Assembly: GCA_000697665.1 (NCBI GenBank)
Contig: KL197709.1
Coordinates: forward strand, 3,313,978-3,377,977
Reading direction: 5' to 3'
DNA from: Jaapia argillacea MUCL 33604
Lineage: Eukaryota; Basidiomycota; Agaricomycetes; Jaapiales; Jaapiaceae
Length of the DNA stretch: 64,000 bases
The notes beneath the pieces are model-generated. The model did not search any database. It had not been told where the DNA came from and saw only the letters and a list, made by a program, of their open reading frames with translations. A program made the position numbers and the translations under genes. Shown here one piece after another: positions 43,872-55,700 of the stretch (positions are counted from its first letter, which is position 1; each line of letters begins with the position of its first letter).

Positions 43872-44903
43872 TTACAGGCTAACTATGACCTCTATCCAGC
43901 AACGCTCAGATGGTTTAATATCAGTGAGGGTTGCAATTCTACGATTATCGGTATGTTTCACAACCAGGAGGTTACCGATCCAAAAGCGGTCGCAGGTCAT
44001 GGCGATGCAACCGTTCACCAGTGACGAAACCAGATCAAGAGACGCAAAAATTGTCAGGCTGGCAGGAAGTGCAACCATTGTACCAGGGACTCGAACAACA
44101 TGGGTAGATCGACAGCCTTTCGGGAACCAAGCAGTTGTATCGAGATCATTGGGGGACAACGGGTGTTCAACCAGCTTGTTGAGAGGCACCAAGGTTCCGA
44201 TAGCTCTCATAGATCCGGTGGGAAATAGCAATGTGCAAATCGGACCAGCGACGGAGTCATCATCGTCAGATAGCTATGGTGCAATTAATGATGAAACGAT
44301 CAACCAATAGGAAATAGAAGCATACATGTTGGAAGAGAATGTGCCGATTAAAAGCAAGAACTTCTAGTTGCATCGTGGGATACTCAATGTCAGAGCTCAA
44401 CACCCCATGATGAATCTACAATAGAGAAGGAGTCAGCAAACAGCTGGAGGCAAATTTTACTAATTACCTCCCAATTGACCTGTGCAAGATCATCAGACAA
44501 ATGGTCAGAGGGTGATCCAGGTGGGAAACTATCCATAGCATTGATCGCAACCAAAGGTACCCAACCTGTATATCAAGAAGCTCACAATGAAACTATCTTC
44601 CACATCCGCCGATGGAGTGAAACTATAACTCAACAGCCAAAGCCTCCACTCAGAAACACAAACCGATCGTGTGTCAAAGGTGAGCTGATTATAGTTACCA
44701 GTGGCAAATAGACCAACGACAAATACTTTGTGTGATTTGAGTTTGAAGTCGGGACTGGTTGGGAGCATATCATCTTCTGGAGTTAGAATTCGCAAAGAAG
44801 CTCCCATCTCTGCCGCTGGGTTAACAAACTCAGCCCCTCCGTCCGAAGGAGCTAGGATCTTTGTATTCAAGGAAGCACTGCAACGCAGGCACAGATAAAG
44901 CAC
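43872..44903 (-). CDS. Gene of unknown function, left member of an inverted paralogous pair
   Basis: The 5' exon (from 44903) has FVNPAAEMGASLRILTPEDD and SPDFKLKSHKVFVVGLFAT. The 3' exon has TAWFPKGCRSTHVVRVPG, LTIFASLDLVSSLVNGCIAM and DRFWIGNLLVVKHTDNRRIA, then SERCWIEVIVS. This aligns with 45716-46165 on the other strand (VWFPNGYCSTYVATFPGS; ERSWAGNIIIFKHACG; NERQWFIAFVG). Beta-strand-rich; a WD-like or propeller region attached to an F-box protein would fit (inference). Middle exons could not be joined with confidence. Confidence 0.45.
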
Positions 44904-45154
44904 ATATCGTCCAATATTCAGGTCCGCAAACCATATCCAATCCCCGCCACATCAAAGAGTCTCAGAGTTCTGAATTTATGACATTTAATTATTACTACCA
45001 CCCCGATATTGCCACCCGGCACAATAACAGACGAAGGATTCCCTGCTACACAGATGCATTTCCAATCTCCGCCACTAGACCTCAGATATAGTTTCCTACA
45101 CCCGACCTACTGGCTGCGGTACCACAGGCACAGACCACAGAAGTGAAGATCAGC

Positions 45155-46167
45155 ATGTTCTTGTACTCCGCGAACCATCGCCGACCTCCACCATATTCAA
45201 CGACACTACTCTTCCGGACGCCTCTAAACCAAGAAGTTCCACAGGGTTCCAATTAATCCACATTTCGTACTTACACCACCATCTGTCCAAGCTCTCCCAT
45301 GACAAACTTCCCCACAAACTGGGACTTTGAGTTCCCTCCGACATCTTTCTGCAACGTCCCTATTTTAACAGGTCATATGACGCTCCAGCATTCACCTTCT
45401 GCTGAGTTCCAGAAAGCATATAAAAAACAGTACTGGCTGCGTAAATCTCCATGGATTATCAGCCAACCCAACAGACAACTCCACCACCTTCGCTGGGACT
45501 TGAATATACAGGAAAGGTGTGCTAACCCATGTCTGCATGTTTGATACATTAATGATGTCATCTACATTTCAGTCTGATGCCATTTCGCATTGGGACGTCA
45601 TATGCAACAATGTTACTGTAACAGAGAACTGGGTATGTATCCATCAGCATTCTCACAACAACAACCTCTGATTTGTGCGCACTAGAGAAAACATACCAAA
45701 GGATTTATATTCCCGATGGGAGGTGTTCAGATGCAGATTTTGAACATCCTGATAGCATCCGGCAGCGTTCAAGATCGGCTATTTCTCCCTGGTGAACTTG
45801 ATGTCCTAGTGTGGTTTCCGAATGGATATTGCTCGACCTACGTTGCAACATTCCCTGGGAGCGATATCGAGCTATCAAACAAACTTACCTTGTTCACTGC
45901 GCTTCCTGCAGTATCCTTGCATCCCAACGATTCAACTATGGCACTCTTCGAACGCTCATGGGCAGGAAATATCATCATTTTCAAGCACGCTTGTGGTAAC
46001 CAACCCCACTTGGTTAACATAACTTCCAACGAAAGACAGTGGTTCATAGCATTTGTAGGATTGTATGTATCCCTCTATCCTCCTGACTCAAATCTGATAA
46101 TATTTAAATACAACAGGTGGCTGCTACACAACACGCCACAAACTACAATTTGGGCATCTCACTGAGA
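45155..46167 (+). CDS. Gene of unknown function, right member of the inverted pair
   Basis: Upstream segments in 45155-45700 (LVLREPSPTSTIFNDTTLPD, then others between introns) lead to the main exon with FLPGELDVLVWFPNGYCSTY, LSNKLTLFTALPAVSLHPND and RSWAGNIIIFKHACGNQPHL. A 62-nt intron after QWFIAF precedes a short last exon. It is a paralogue of 43872-44903 and is transcribed away from it, from a ~250-bp region between them. Function not recognised. Confidence 0.45.
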
Positions 46168-46492
46168 GGACTTGCGCTTCTGTAGTGGGGAACCAGTTGA
46201 TTGTCAGGAGAATGTAAATACAAAATAATTCTAGAGTCAGAAGCTCCAATCGTACTCCAGATTTCTCTCAAAATCCATTGGCTGAGTAGACTGTTCCAGT
46301 TGAGTGTCCACAAAGCACCCCATCAAAGTGCCACCGAATTCCATTCAAATGAGTCAGCACCGACGGAATCGACGAAGAAGACCGAAACCAAAGTATCCAG
46401 CAGTCACGTGCACACAGCTCCTTCCTAGTTCTGTCAATCTGAGTCGACCTATAATCGCCAGCAGAGCACTGATCTGTATACATCATTCAGAA

Positions 46493-47969
46493 ATGCATTC
46501 CACGACGCCAGGTAAGTAGCCCATACAGTACAGTAAGTCAGTCTCTGATCTACTCGTCTGAAGCACACTCTGTCTTATTCTGCGTGGAATTACTCAAATC
46601 AATTCTTTCTCATCTCGACTCCGACTGCACTTTCCCGAACAACGGCTACCCTCCACAGGATGTCGGATTAGTCCAGCGGGAATTATGTGAACTGCGCTGT
46701 GTTTCGCCCTTTTGGGAATCTCCCATAAAAGAGATGCACACTCAATACATACGAACCCCACGAGTTGTTGCCTCTCCTATCCATTCTCTTATCCTTCAAA
46801 CGGGCAGTCAGTTTGCCCCCTATGTCAAGGAACTTTACATATCCAACCTCGATTGCTGCTACGATACCGATACAATGCCAGCCAACCTCTCATCGATGAT
46901 CCATCTGGATTCTATCCGAATCGAGAATTCATTCAAGTCAAACATACTTGATATCATAAGACAACTTCCATCTACTCTCCGCCATATACATCTGCGCAAG
47001 ATGTACATCTGACCCAACTTCTTCATATCGCCCTTAGAATGCTTGATCATATTCTCCATCGACAAACTTACATTTCACAATGGTCATGAAGCCGAAATAC
47101 CTTTCGCCGAGTGCGTCACCTGGAATTTTACTCCACAACTGGAGGGCCTCACAGATCATGATGGAGGAATGATTTGGAAGCAGTTTGCAATCCAAATGAA
47201 GGGTCTAGCCACTCATTCATCTGGAATTCCAAGGTTAACAACCTTACATCTCGGAGAGGTCGCTGAGAGCGAATGGGAAATACTAGACTCACTCCTGACA
47301 CATTGCCCTACAATAGAGGAGTTAGGGATTCGGATAGCCAATAATCCACCCAGCACCACTCTACCGACCACTGTCATCCCCCGAATTTCCACCCTCGATA
47401 TTCCCTCACCCGTCTATCACTGTTTCTTTGGATGCTCTCTTCACGCTGTCCATCTCATGGGAGAATGGCCATCCTTAATTGATTACTATCACATCATGGC
47501 ACATCTCCCAACTGACATCGACAAACTATCATTCAATATTGTGGATAAATTCCATATCGGTCCACAAGAGGCAATATTATCCAGGTTTCACTTGTTATCG
47601 AAGGTCTTAATTGACTATTCATATGTATCAGGCTCTTGTGATCAACTTCGCATGGTAGGATCTTATCGATTTATGCTTCAAATATGTTCTGAACCCTCCC
47701 CCCTGCAACTACAGGAGATAATACCCACAATTCACCAAAGTTGTATTCACCAAAGTTGTCAGGCCTTACCAAACCTATCCATCCTCAAAGTATTTGGGTT
47801 GATCGATAGTGACGATCTGAAGGTGCAGGAGGCAGTCGAGCATCCGGTCAATGAATGGCTGAAAGACTTCCAGTCTCTCCAATTCGTGCAGATTGACTGT
47901 TATTGGTGGTGGAATCGACTATTTGGAGATGTTGACATTAGACAAGAATGTAATCAAAGATCTTGGTAG
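46493..47969 (+). pseudogene. F-box/Leu-rich protein gene with one nonsense codon
   Basis: Short first exon MHSTTP (46493-46511), a 52-nt intron (GTAAGT...GAAG) and then VELLKSILSHLDSDCTFPNN with LVQRELCELRCVSPFWESP, an F-box-like start. Leu-rich and aromatic segments follow (FAPYVKELYISNLDCC; LTTLHLGEVAESEWEILDSL; WKNV-like endings are absent). The frame is open from 46564 to 47969 except for a single TGA at 47010-47012 in KMYI*PNFFIS, where CGA would give Arg. Otherwise it looks like a complete gene. The first-exon donor could also support a different start. Confidence 0.6.
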
Positions 47970-48135
47970 TGTTTCTGTCAGTGTTCCAGAGCTTCTAGCA
48001 TTCAGCAGTTAACCAGATTTGAAACCATGAAAATTTACTGCCGAGTTGGAGACACCAGAACATCAGGCAATTGAACTCTAGGAACTGAACAGCTTGTCGG
48101 AGGTGGCAAGAAAATGATAAAATGCTGTCAGGAAG

Positions 48136-48549
48136 ATGGCCCATCGCTCTTCAACCACTGGTGGAGCTTGGTTGTCACCGGTCGACAATACGCTGGCATG
48201 TAAGTGTTCGATAATGATGGGCATCCATGGCGCTGACTGTTTCGTGGAGCTCAAGGACTTGGGTTTGACAGTGACAGGTGCAGTTCAGGAGATAACGGAA
48301 GGCCTTGCAAACACTTTCTCCTTCAGTGGAGCCGTGGGGACACATGCACCCTCAGACCTCAGTCCGAATTCGTGGCATTTGTTTCAACGATCTATGGAAG
48401 CTTTCAAGCTCATCGAAGATATTGACTGTCAGTGAGTAATAGCACCTCTTAATTCAACTGTCTGACTTACCAATGTCATGGACACTAGCATCACCCCCAT
48501 TTCGGCATTTCCGGGATTGTATGGCATCCCGGAGGGAAGCATGAACTAA
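48136..48549 (+). CDS. Small two-exon gene, 118 aa, unknown
   Basis: Exons 48136-48431 and 48489-48549 join in frame across a 57-nt intron (GTGAGT...ACTAG). The product starts MAHRSSTTGGAWLSPVDNTL and has a Cys pair (CKCSIMMGIHGADC) and an amphipathic middle; it ends GLYGIPEGSMN. No signal peptide, no domain I recognise. Clean splice phase and stop argue for a real gene; a fragment of a larger gene is possible. Confidence 0.45.
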
Positions 48550-48598
48550 TGCTACCATTTTGGAGCACCCTGTGGAACGGCTCACTCATTTCTGAAGG

Positions 48599-48702
48599 CG
48601 TTTATTGCTCACGGATTGGCTTCGCATATTCACATATCACTCCGAAAGCACGTTTATTGCTCATGGATTGGTTTTGTATATTCACATATCACTCCAAAAG
48701 CT
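48599..48702. repeat. Two tandem copies of a 52-bp unit
   Basis: Copies at 48599-48650 and 48651-48702 begin CGTTTATTGCTCA. They differ at six or seven positions, nearly all C to T or G to A, including three CpG sites (ACGG/ATGG, TTCGC/TTTGT, CCGA/CCAA). Confidence 0.85.
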
Positions 48703-48917
48703 CTGTCTACACTATTTTATTAGAGTGTCCTGTACAAGCGAAACATCTGTCCAAGATCGTACAAAATGAAACATCTGTCTGAGATCATACAAATGATATG
48801 AAAAGGAAGACACTAAAACAATGAGAACAAATGCGCTGACAAAATATACCATACCTTTCCAACCTATTGACAGATCACATCCCAAGCACCCACCACCCTC
48901 CTAAGGCTGCTGAGCAT

Positions 48918-50408
48918 CTAATCATGATTATCCTCAGCTCCATCATCCTCTCCGACAGTCTCCTCTCCCATAACGTCGCGATATAAGAACAGCAACTTGA
49001 GGTTCTGGAGCTCACTAGTGTAGACGGCGACCAGACTCATGACAGAAGAAACAATAGCATCAATGTGATGCAGAGTGGCTATGCCATCATTGAAGGTCTC
49101 GAGAGTCAGTGGGCTGTAAGGGCAGATTGGCATAGCGATGAGGGCAACAGTGTGCTCCTGGCCAGGAGGCAAGTAGGTGGACGAAGAGCTGGCGTTTGCC
49201 ATAGCCACCGAAGATTGGGTCACTGGTCGAGAGGTTAACTTGACACAGGAGAAGAATAAAGGCAACATACTTGGTTGGCTGACTTCTGAATGAATGTCGA
49301 AAACAACGTTAGTACAAAATATTCACCAGAGCGCTAGGTCAGCGACTCACCAGGTGCCTTCTCCTTCTCTTTACCCTTCTTCTTGGTGTCCTTTGGTGGA
49401 GGCTTCACATGACTGTCATTGTCATCAACCCTCATCCTCTTGCCAGTGCCCCTAGGACGTCCCCGAGAGCCTCCCCTACCACCTCCTCGCTTTGGACGGG
49501 GCTCCAATGGTTCACCAAGCTCCTCCAATCCGTCATCTTGCAGGTTCGGAGGTTCATCCCTATTGTAAGATGCCCAACCATCTAGGGATGGATGGTAGCA
49601 GGCCTTTCGGTCTGTAGAACACTGAACGCACGGCCAGCCGGGTCCATTCATGCACACGTGGTTGTTTTCCATGCAACATTTGCAAGGACCAGACCACTTA
49701 TCTTCCTATACCCTCACAGATCAGTTGCTGCAATCAAATGCTGAGTGATGTAAAGACCGACTTACCAAGAGATCTGGTTCACGTTTTACTTTTACAACAT
49801 CAACGTCAGGACCAGGGATTGGATTGATTGCGGGCGTGACTAAAGACAAAGACGTGGGAGTAGAAGCCGGCACAGAAGTCGGAGTCGCATGCGATGAGTG
49901 CAAGAAAGCGGAGGAACCAGGACCCAATAGAGGTGAAGTGGAGAAGGGTCCTGCAGGCTGATTGGAGAAAGGTAAAGCGGAGAAGGATGCCGCTGGCGAA
50001 TTGGAGACTGTGGAGGTAGAGAAGGCCGCTGGCTGACCTGTGGCTGAAGACGATGACCTGGGAGTGGGAGCCACTGCTGAAGATGGGATCGCATGAGACA
50101 ATGCAAGAAGCATAGAACCAGGATTAGATGAAGGTGACCTGGCAGAGAAGGATACCGCTCGCGAACGCATATTGAGGGGCGAGAGGCATCGAGCAGCGGC
50201 AGAGTGGCGCTGGGTAGAGCACATATATTAGCACACCAAAACCTTAGCAATGATAAGGAATGCTACTTACAACGAGTTCACAAGACCTGTTAAACCAATT
50301 GTCAACCATCCCAAATGTTGGGCTGCTCCCTTTCAGATCGTTCCAGTCGCGCATCAGGGTATCACAGAGCTCAACCAAAGAAGAGTACGAGAGCTCTGGA
50401 GTAGCCAT
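48918..50408 (-). CDS. Zn2Cys6-like and AT-hook protein
   Basis: Exon 1 (50408-50271) encodes MATPELSYSSLVELCDTLMR and DWNDLKGSSPTFGMVDNWFN. A 61-nt intron leads in phase to a Ser/Ala/Pro-rich exon ending VDVVKVKREPDLL. The next exon carries CKCCMENNHVC, seven residues, then CVQCSTDRKAC: C-2-C-6-C-7-C-2-C-6-C, a Zn2Cys6-type spacing. It is followed by GGSRGRPRGTGKRMR, an AT-hook, and a Lys-rich tract. A tiny exon and a last exon (YLPPGQEHTVALIAMPICPY; HHIDAIVSSVMSLVAVYTSE; acidic end) finish at 48918. No stops were seen. It is probably nuclear and DNA-binding (inference). The architecture parallels the cargo gene at 23.45-25.8 kb. Confidence 0.65.
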
Positions 50409-50483
50409 AGCTCAGGACATACAAGAGCTGAGGGACAATGGATTCTTGAATATTCAGGGAAAGAGGAAAGCAGGGACAGTGTA

Positions 50484-50753
50484 GTGGTAGGCAACTTGAC
50501 GGCTATATTTTGTCGCTCCAACCAAACTTTCTATCGCAACTATATTGCTCCGCCACACAAACGCTTCGCCCACATTATTTTTCATATCTGACGTCACAAC
50601 TCCGCATTCAAGCATTTGGTGGCAAGTGACTTGATGGCTATATTTTGTCGCTCCGCCCAACCTTGTCATCGTAGTTGTGTTGCTCCCCATTCAAACCATT
50701 CACCCACGGTAGTTTTCAAATCTGACGCCATCCCATGTACAATGGTGGGTCGG
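50484..50753. repeat. Two tandem copies of a 135-bp unit
   Basis: GACTTGAYGGCTATATTTTG-like sequence recurs with a 135-bp period (50494 and 50629), followed in each by TTGTCGCTCC, a Cys-codon-poor AT-rich middle and ATCTGACG(T/C)CA. The array lies just upstream of the gene starting at 50408 on the minus strand. Confidence 0.75.
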
Positions 50754-52797
50754 CTCAATGATCCAGTCAGTGCAGTGTGCTGACTAGAAATCCTCACAAC
50801 ACAATGTTATATCACAAATCATTCATCGACATTAGCGACGTCAATAACGAGAAACCTATTGCTCACATCTAAGTCAGGCATCAGGCACAACCGTCTGAAT
50901 GGGACATGGCTCCTCTCAAATTCTACAATACTTGTCAGTTGTTAAAACGACCAGATGGACACAACAGACCAACTGTAAATGTACAATCCTCAGGACAATA
51001 TATTATCTTATCATTTGTTTAGTTAGTGTACAGTCAATGAATTTATAATTCAAACTACACGTAGCTAGATCTCTGGTTGCTCATTGACTTTTCATGCAAG
51101 GATGGATCACCATTTACAATTGACCTAACCCTATTTAAGCCCTAACCCAGTATGTTGTCACGCTCACAACAACATGACATCACACATTCCCTTCACAATT
51201 TCCTCAGTTGACCTGATTGGCCAAGTCAAATTTGATCAAACTATCTATTTCTAAGATATACCCACTAATTAGTTATTTGATTGGACTGACCAACCATTCC
51301 ATCGACCACCAATTCCAACTGCAACCCTATCAAAGCCCTAACCCTACCTTGGCATAATGAAGAATGGCGCGTGAGAAAGTATGCAACCAACTGACTCTTA
51401 CAAACTTAAAACTTATTTTTAAATTTTCTTTATCTCTCATTCTTACTTGCTCATAGACTTCTCATACTATATACTATATATGACTATTATACTTCTGTAT
51501 GACTCGTCATATAAGGACAACTAACTAATTCTGTGATTCCCACCAATGGTAGCTAAGGTGCTCTAGGTAGCTGGGACCCCTGAATATTCCATTTAAGGTC
51601 AGATCTAAAACATTGAAATCAGGTTTTTTGCACATCCGAATTTTTTTGCTCCATAGGCCAAGGTTCCATCTGAAACTGGATCCAACTTCCCCGAAAGTGG
51701 GGTTTTAATCCGAACTTTAGATCTGATCTCCCAAAATCACATCATATCGAAAACAAATTGAAAAATCGCCAAAAATGTGCATAAAATTACATTCTCCCCT
51801 CTGGACTGTCTAGCAGGCAAAAAAAACACAGTTACTCTAAACACAGCTTTAGTGGGCCACAAGTGTGGTGGCAACAAAAGGAGAGTGGATATCACAAATC
51901 ACTGTGCAAGGATGCAAGAATGAGAGCTAAGAAGTGTCAATGGCATTTTGATGTGTCCAGCAATAAATAATCGCTTTGGGAACAACGACAGTGGTGGGTG
52001 TTTTTGATTGGGTGTGAGTACATCAGCCCCATAACAATCCTACTGCAACACTTTTGGAGCAGGAAAAACGATGCCAAATCCATCAAGTTTAATTGATTTC
52101 TGGTACCTCTTGCAGATGCTAAAATGTGCTGGTTGCAGTGGACATGATCTAGACTGTTCTGGTCAAATATGGTAGGCTAGTTGCCTTGAAGTCCCTCATA
52201 GTCATGACAAAATGATGTCACAAAATGATGTTAAAATGTGTCAGCTAAACAAGATTTTAGGGACAAAATTTAGAAATCTGAAGCTGTAAATTGTTATGGA
52301 AAGTAACCCAGTACCCATTGAGTGGTGGCAGTTGCACTCATCATTGCTAATGATCATGAGACTGGTGTATCACAGTTTATTTGTAATGCAGAAATAGAGA
52401 AAAAACATATCTGGCCATAATACCACTATACCTTCAACCAAATAATTTATATTTTAGATTAATGGCCTCAGAAAACACTGAATGACAATGAACTCATGTT
52501 GCTTCTGGCTTATAATGTTTCTTCTTATGAATGAAACACAATATCAAATAAAAACAAAAACATCCATTCACTAAACCTCCACCCTGAAACTGCTTATTAT
52601 AGTTGAAAACCTTCAACATCAACTAGTTTGTATTCCTAGTTTCACTGTTGCCAGTACGTCTGACCTTGCGCTTCCCAATGTGTGTTTGTATTATATGTAA
52701 TAAACTGGGATCACAGACCTATCCTTTGATAGTTTGTATATTCCCAAATACTCATGGATCTATTCATAAACATCATATGGTATATCAACAGTTGTGC
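50754..52797. other. AT-rich intergenic DNA; inverted repeat, no gene
   Basis: No supported gene. An 11-bp perfect inverted repeat (TCAGATCTAAA at 51599-51609 and TTTAGATCTGA at 51716-51726) brackets ~105 bp with homopolymer T runs. Base composition turns AT-rich from about 51 kb on, like the Helitron that follows. The Helitron 3' end (hairpin then CTRR on the minus strand) should lie here, but I could not identify it. Confidence 0.4.
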
Positions 52798-55700
52798 TTA
52801 ATAATAACTGGTATCCATGTGATTTTCAAACTGAGATCTCTCGGTCTCTAATGACAAATTATGAAGCCGACTAAATTCATCTCTGAATTGTTGCTTCAAT
52901 CGTTGATAAAGCTTGTTAGGAGGAAACCAACAAAGAATTGCCAAACCCTTCAACGAGACTGCTCTTGAGAGCATTACATATACACTTTATAAGGATCGAC
53001 AACCTGCCAAGTCAACAATGACGTGCTTCAATGACTGACCTTGACTCTTATAATCAGTATAGAAATATGCAGGGAGTAGAGGTAACCGCTTACGACTAAT
53101 AGAGTACTCCTGGTCCTCAAATCTATACTGGAAGTGGGATAAGGCAGGAAAAATTGGAACTGTATTGTATGGTAATCCAGAAATCTGTATATGAGCTTCA
53201 GGTATCTCAACATATGCACAAACTGCAAATCTGCAACCATCCTTTCCAGTCTTATACTTGATATTTCTCAATATTCCTTGACTTCCATTGACAATTTTTT
53301 CTTGGATTGCAATATTTTCAGTGATCATAACCTTCATTCCAGGAACAAGAGGAAGTTCACCAAGAGCATCATTTGTAGTTGAGGATGGAATTTTCCATGT
53401 TCGTCTTTGAAGCTCTCCTGAGAGTAACTTTCTGTTTTGTCCTGCTGGCAAATGCTCTCACCAAATGAGTATTTAATGTATCTCTTACTGACTTTTGTGC
53501 AACTATAATTGGGGCATCTACAAATGCAGCAATGCTATCAGGTTCATGTGATGCAATAACCTGCAGACGTCGTTCAAGCAACATATGATAATCCAATTTA
53601 TCATTATTCATTTCCTTATCCCCTTCTGTGTGATTCATTTTTGAAATTCCATCCCATGCACTACCTGTACGAATTCTTGATAATAAATTTATGTATTCTG
53701 GATCTTCTTGAGATCTCCAATTCTTTTTTAATTCAACAACTTTCTTAACTTGTCTCCACAAATATGCACCATACAACGACACCTGACCTGTTTCACTTGT
53801 TGCTATATAGGCAGGTATATGATTTACTAACTCATGATCAAATAAACACTTCATCTTAACAGGTGGTAATTGACCAAAGTCTCCTGTGAAGATAACATTA
53901 ATACCTCCAAATGGTTTATCAGATGCTTCAGAATCCCAGTCTTTGGCCTCACATAAACATTTGAAATCTGGCCTAACAATGATGCTGATATTATTGAGAT
54001 CTCATCTATAAACAAATACTTCACATTCTTCCAAATAGACTCCAGTGTTAATTTATGAGATACTTTGTGATTCTGGGGTAAAAATGTTAATGCATGAATT
54101 GTATACCCATCAATTAAGACTGCAGCACATCCTGTAGGTGCACTTAATAAGATTTTATTTGAATGTCCACATCTTTTAAAAAACTCTACCACTGCTCTGA
54201 TGACATGACTCTTTCCAGACCCTCCAATACCAGATATATATAGAAGTAACTGTTCTTGATCTCCAAGAATGAAATGTTCTCCAATGATTCTAACTGCTTG
54301 TTCTTGTTCTGGGTTCTGATCAATACCAAATTCTTTTATTATTTCCTCAAGGACTTCTGCTGCATTAATACAACCATTATCTTGAGGTTGAATTGAATAC
54401 ATTTTAACTTTGACCGATAGATCTGATAAATTAACGTCAGGTAAAAAATCACCCATCTTTTGACGTTTATAACTTGTCCCTGAGAGAACAGGATCCTCCT
54501 CTTCAATTCGAGGTCATTTTTTTGACTTCAGATTAGCCATAAATTTGGACTGATTTGCCAATGCCTGCTTTTCCCTATCAGTTACTTCTTCGACAGAACC
54601 CCAATCAGAGTTTTGATCTCCAGTAGTATCTCCAATAATTTCCATATCATGTTGCTTTATGCTAATATCATCTATTTGAACATTCTTGATACCTTCCAGA
54701 ATATCTTGCATAGTTGTGTTTTGAACTGTAACAGTAATATTCTCTGAATCTACATCAAATGTATTATCCTCTAAGTCATCATCATTCAACAATGCTGAGG
54801 TCAGACCATTTATATCAGGAATATCAAGTCCAATGCTATTATCTTCAAGTAAAGGCTGTGTTACTTGATTTGTTGTGCATAATTGATTATAGGTCTGCCT
54901 AGCATCCCGACATTCATTTTCTATATGAATGTTTTTCATGATATTACGAGCTTTTTTGCTGAATGAATACTGCTCAAATGCTGCAGTCCATGATTCAAAT
55001 GGAGATTTAAGATCACTAAGTTCTCTCCAAGGCTTAAATAAAATAAGTATAGCACAACACCATTCCTCATACTCTTCATCACCTCTGTCATTCCTAGGTA
55101 ATGGTGGACCAAGAAGAACAGGAACATATTTTCTACTTCTTTCTTTAAGCCAATGAGTTTTCCACTGTGGATGATTTTTCGAACTAAATTTTCCCCTTTT
55201 ATTTCTTCTCCAGCCAACTGAATAATTATTAACATCCCTCAGATACTTTCCATCATAATTTTTATGAACAACATCAACTGATTCTGTAAAGTCCCATAGG
55301 CAAAGGTTGTTAAAATATAGACTTGTAGCCCTGTAGCGATAATCATAGATAGCATTTGTACCTGACACATTTTTATCTTGAAACTTCAATGTAAATTCAT
55401 CATGAAATGTATGCTGCATTTTGATATTCTCTTCCATATTGCAATCGTCATAATGATCCGCTGAATCATATTTCCTAAATTCATGTTTGTTTGGTGACTG
55501 TTCATACACCTGATCAGAAATGTATCTTTGAAATGCATACCATGGAAGTATCTGAAACTTATGGCTACAATAATAGTCTCCACCTCCAACAAGATAACTC
55601 ATTACTTGTTGATGTGAGACTTCCTGACTTGCCATCATAGAATTTACAGCTTTAACAAATAAGCTTTTTTCCTCTACCAAATTATCAACCTCCATCCCAG

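Noticed and set aside
51127-51345. CCCTAACCC-like words suggesting telomere repeat
   Set aside because: Only two or three isolated units without an array; not a telomere or interstitial block.
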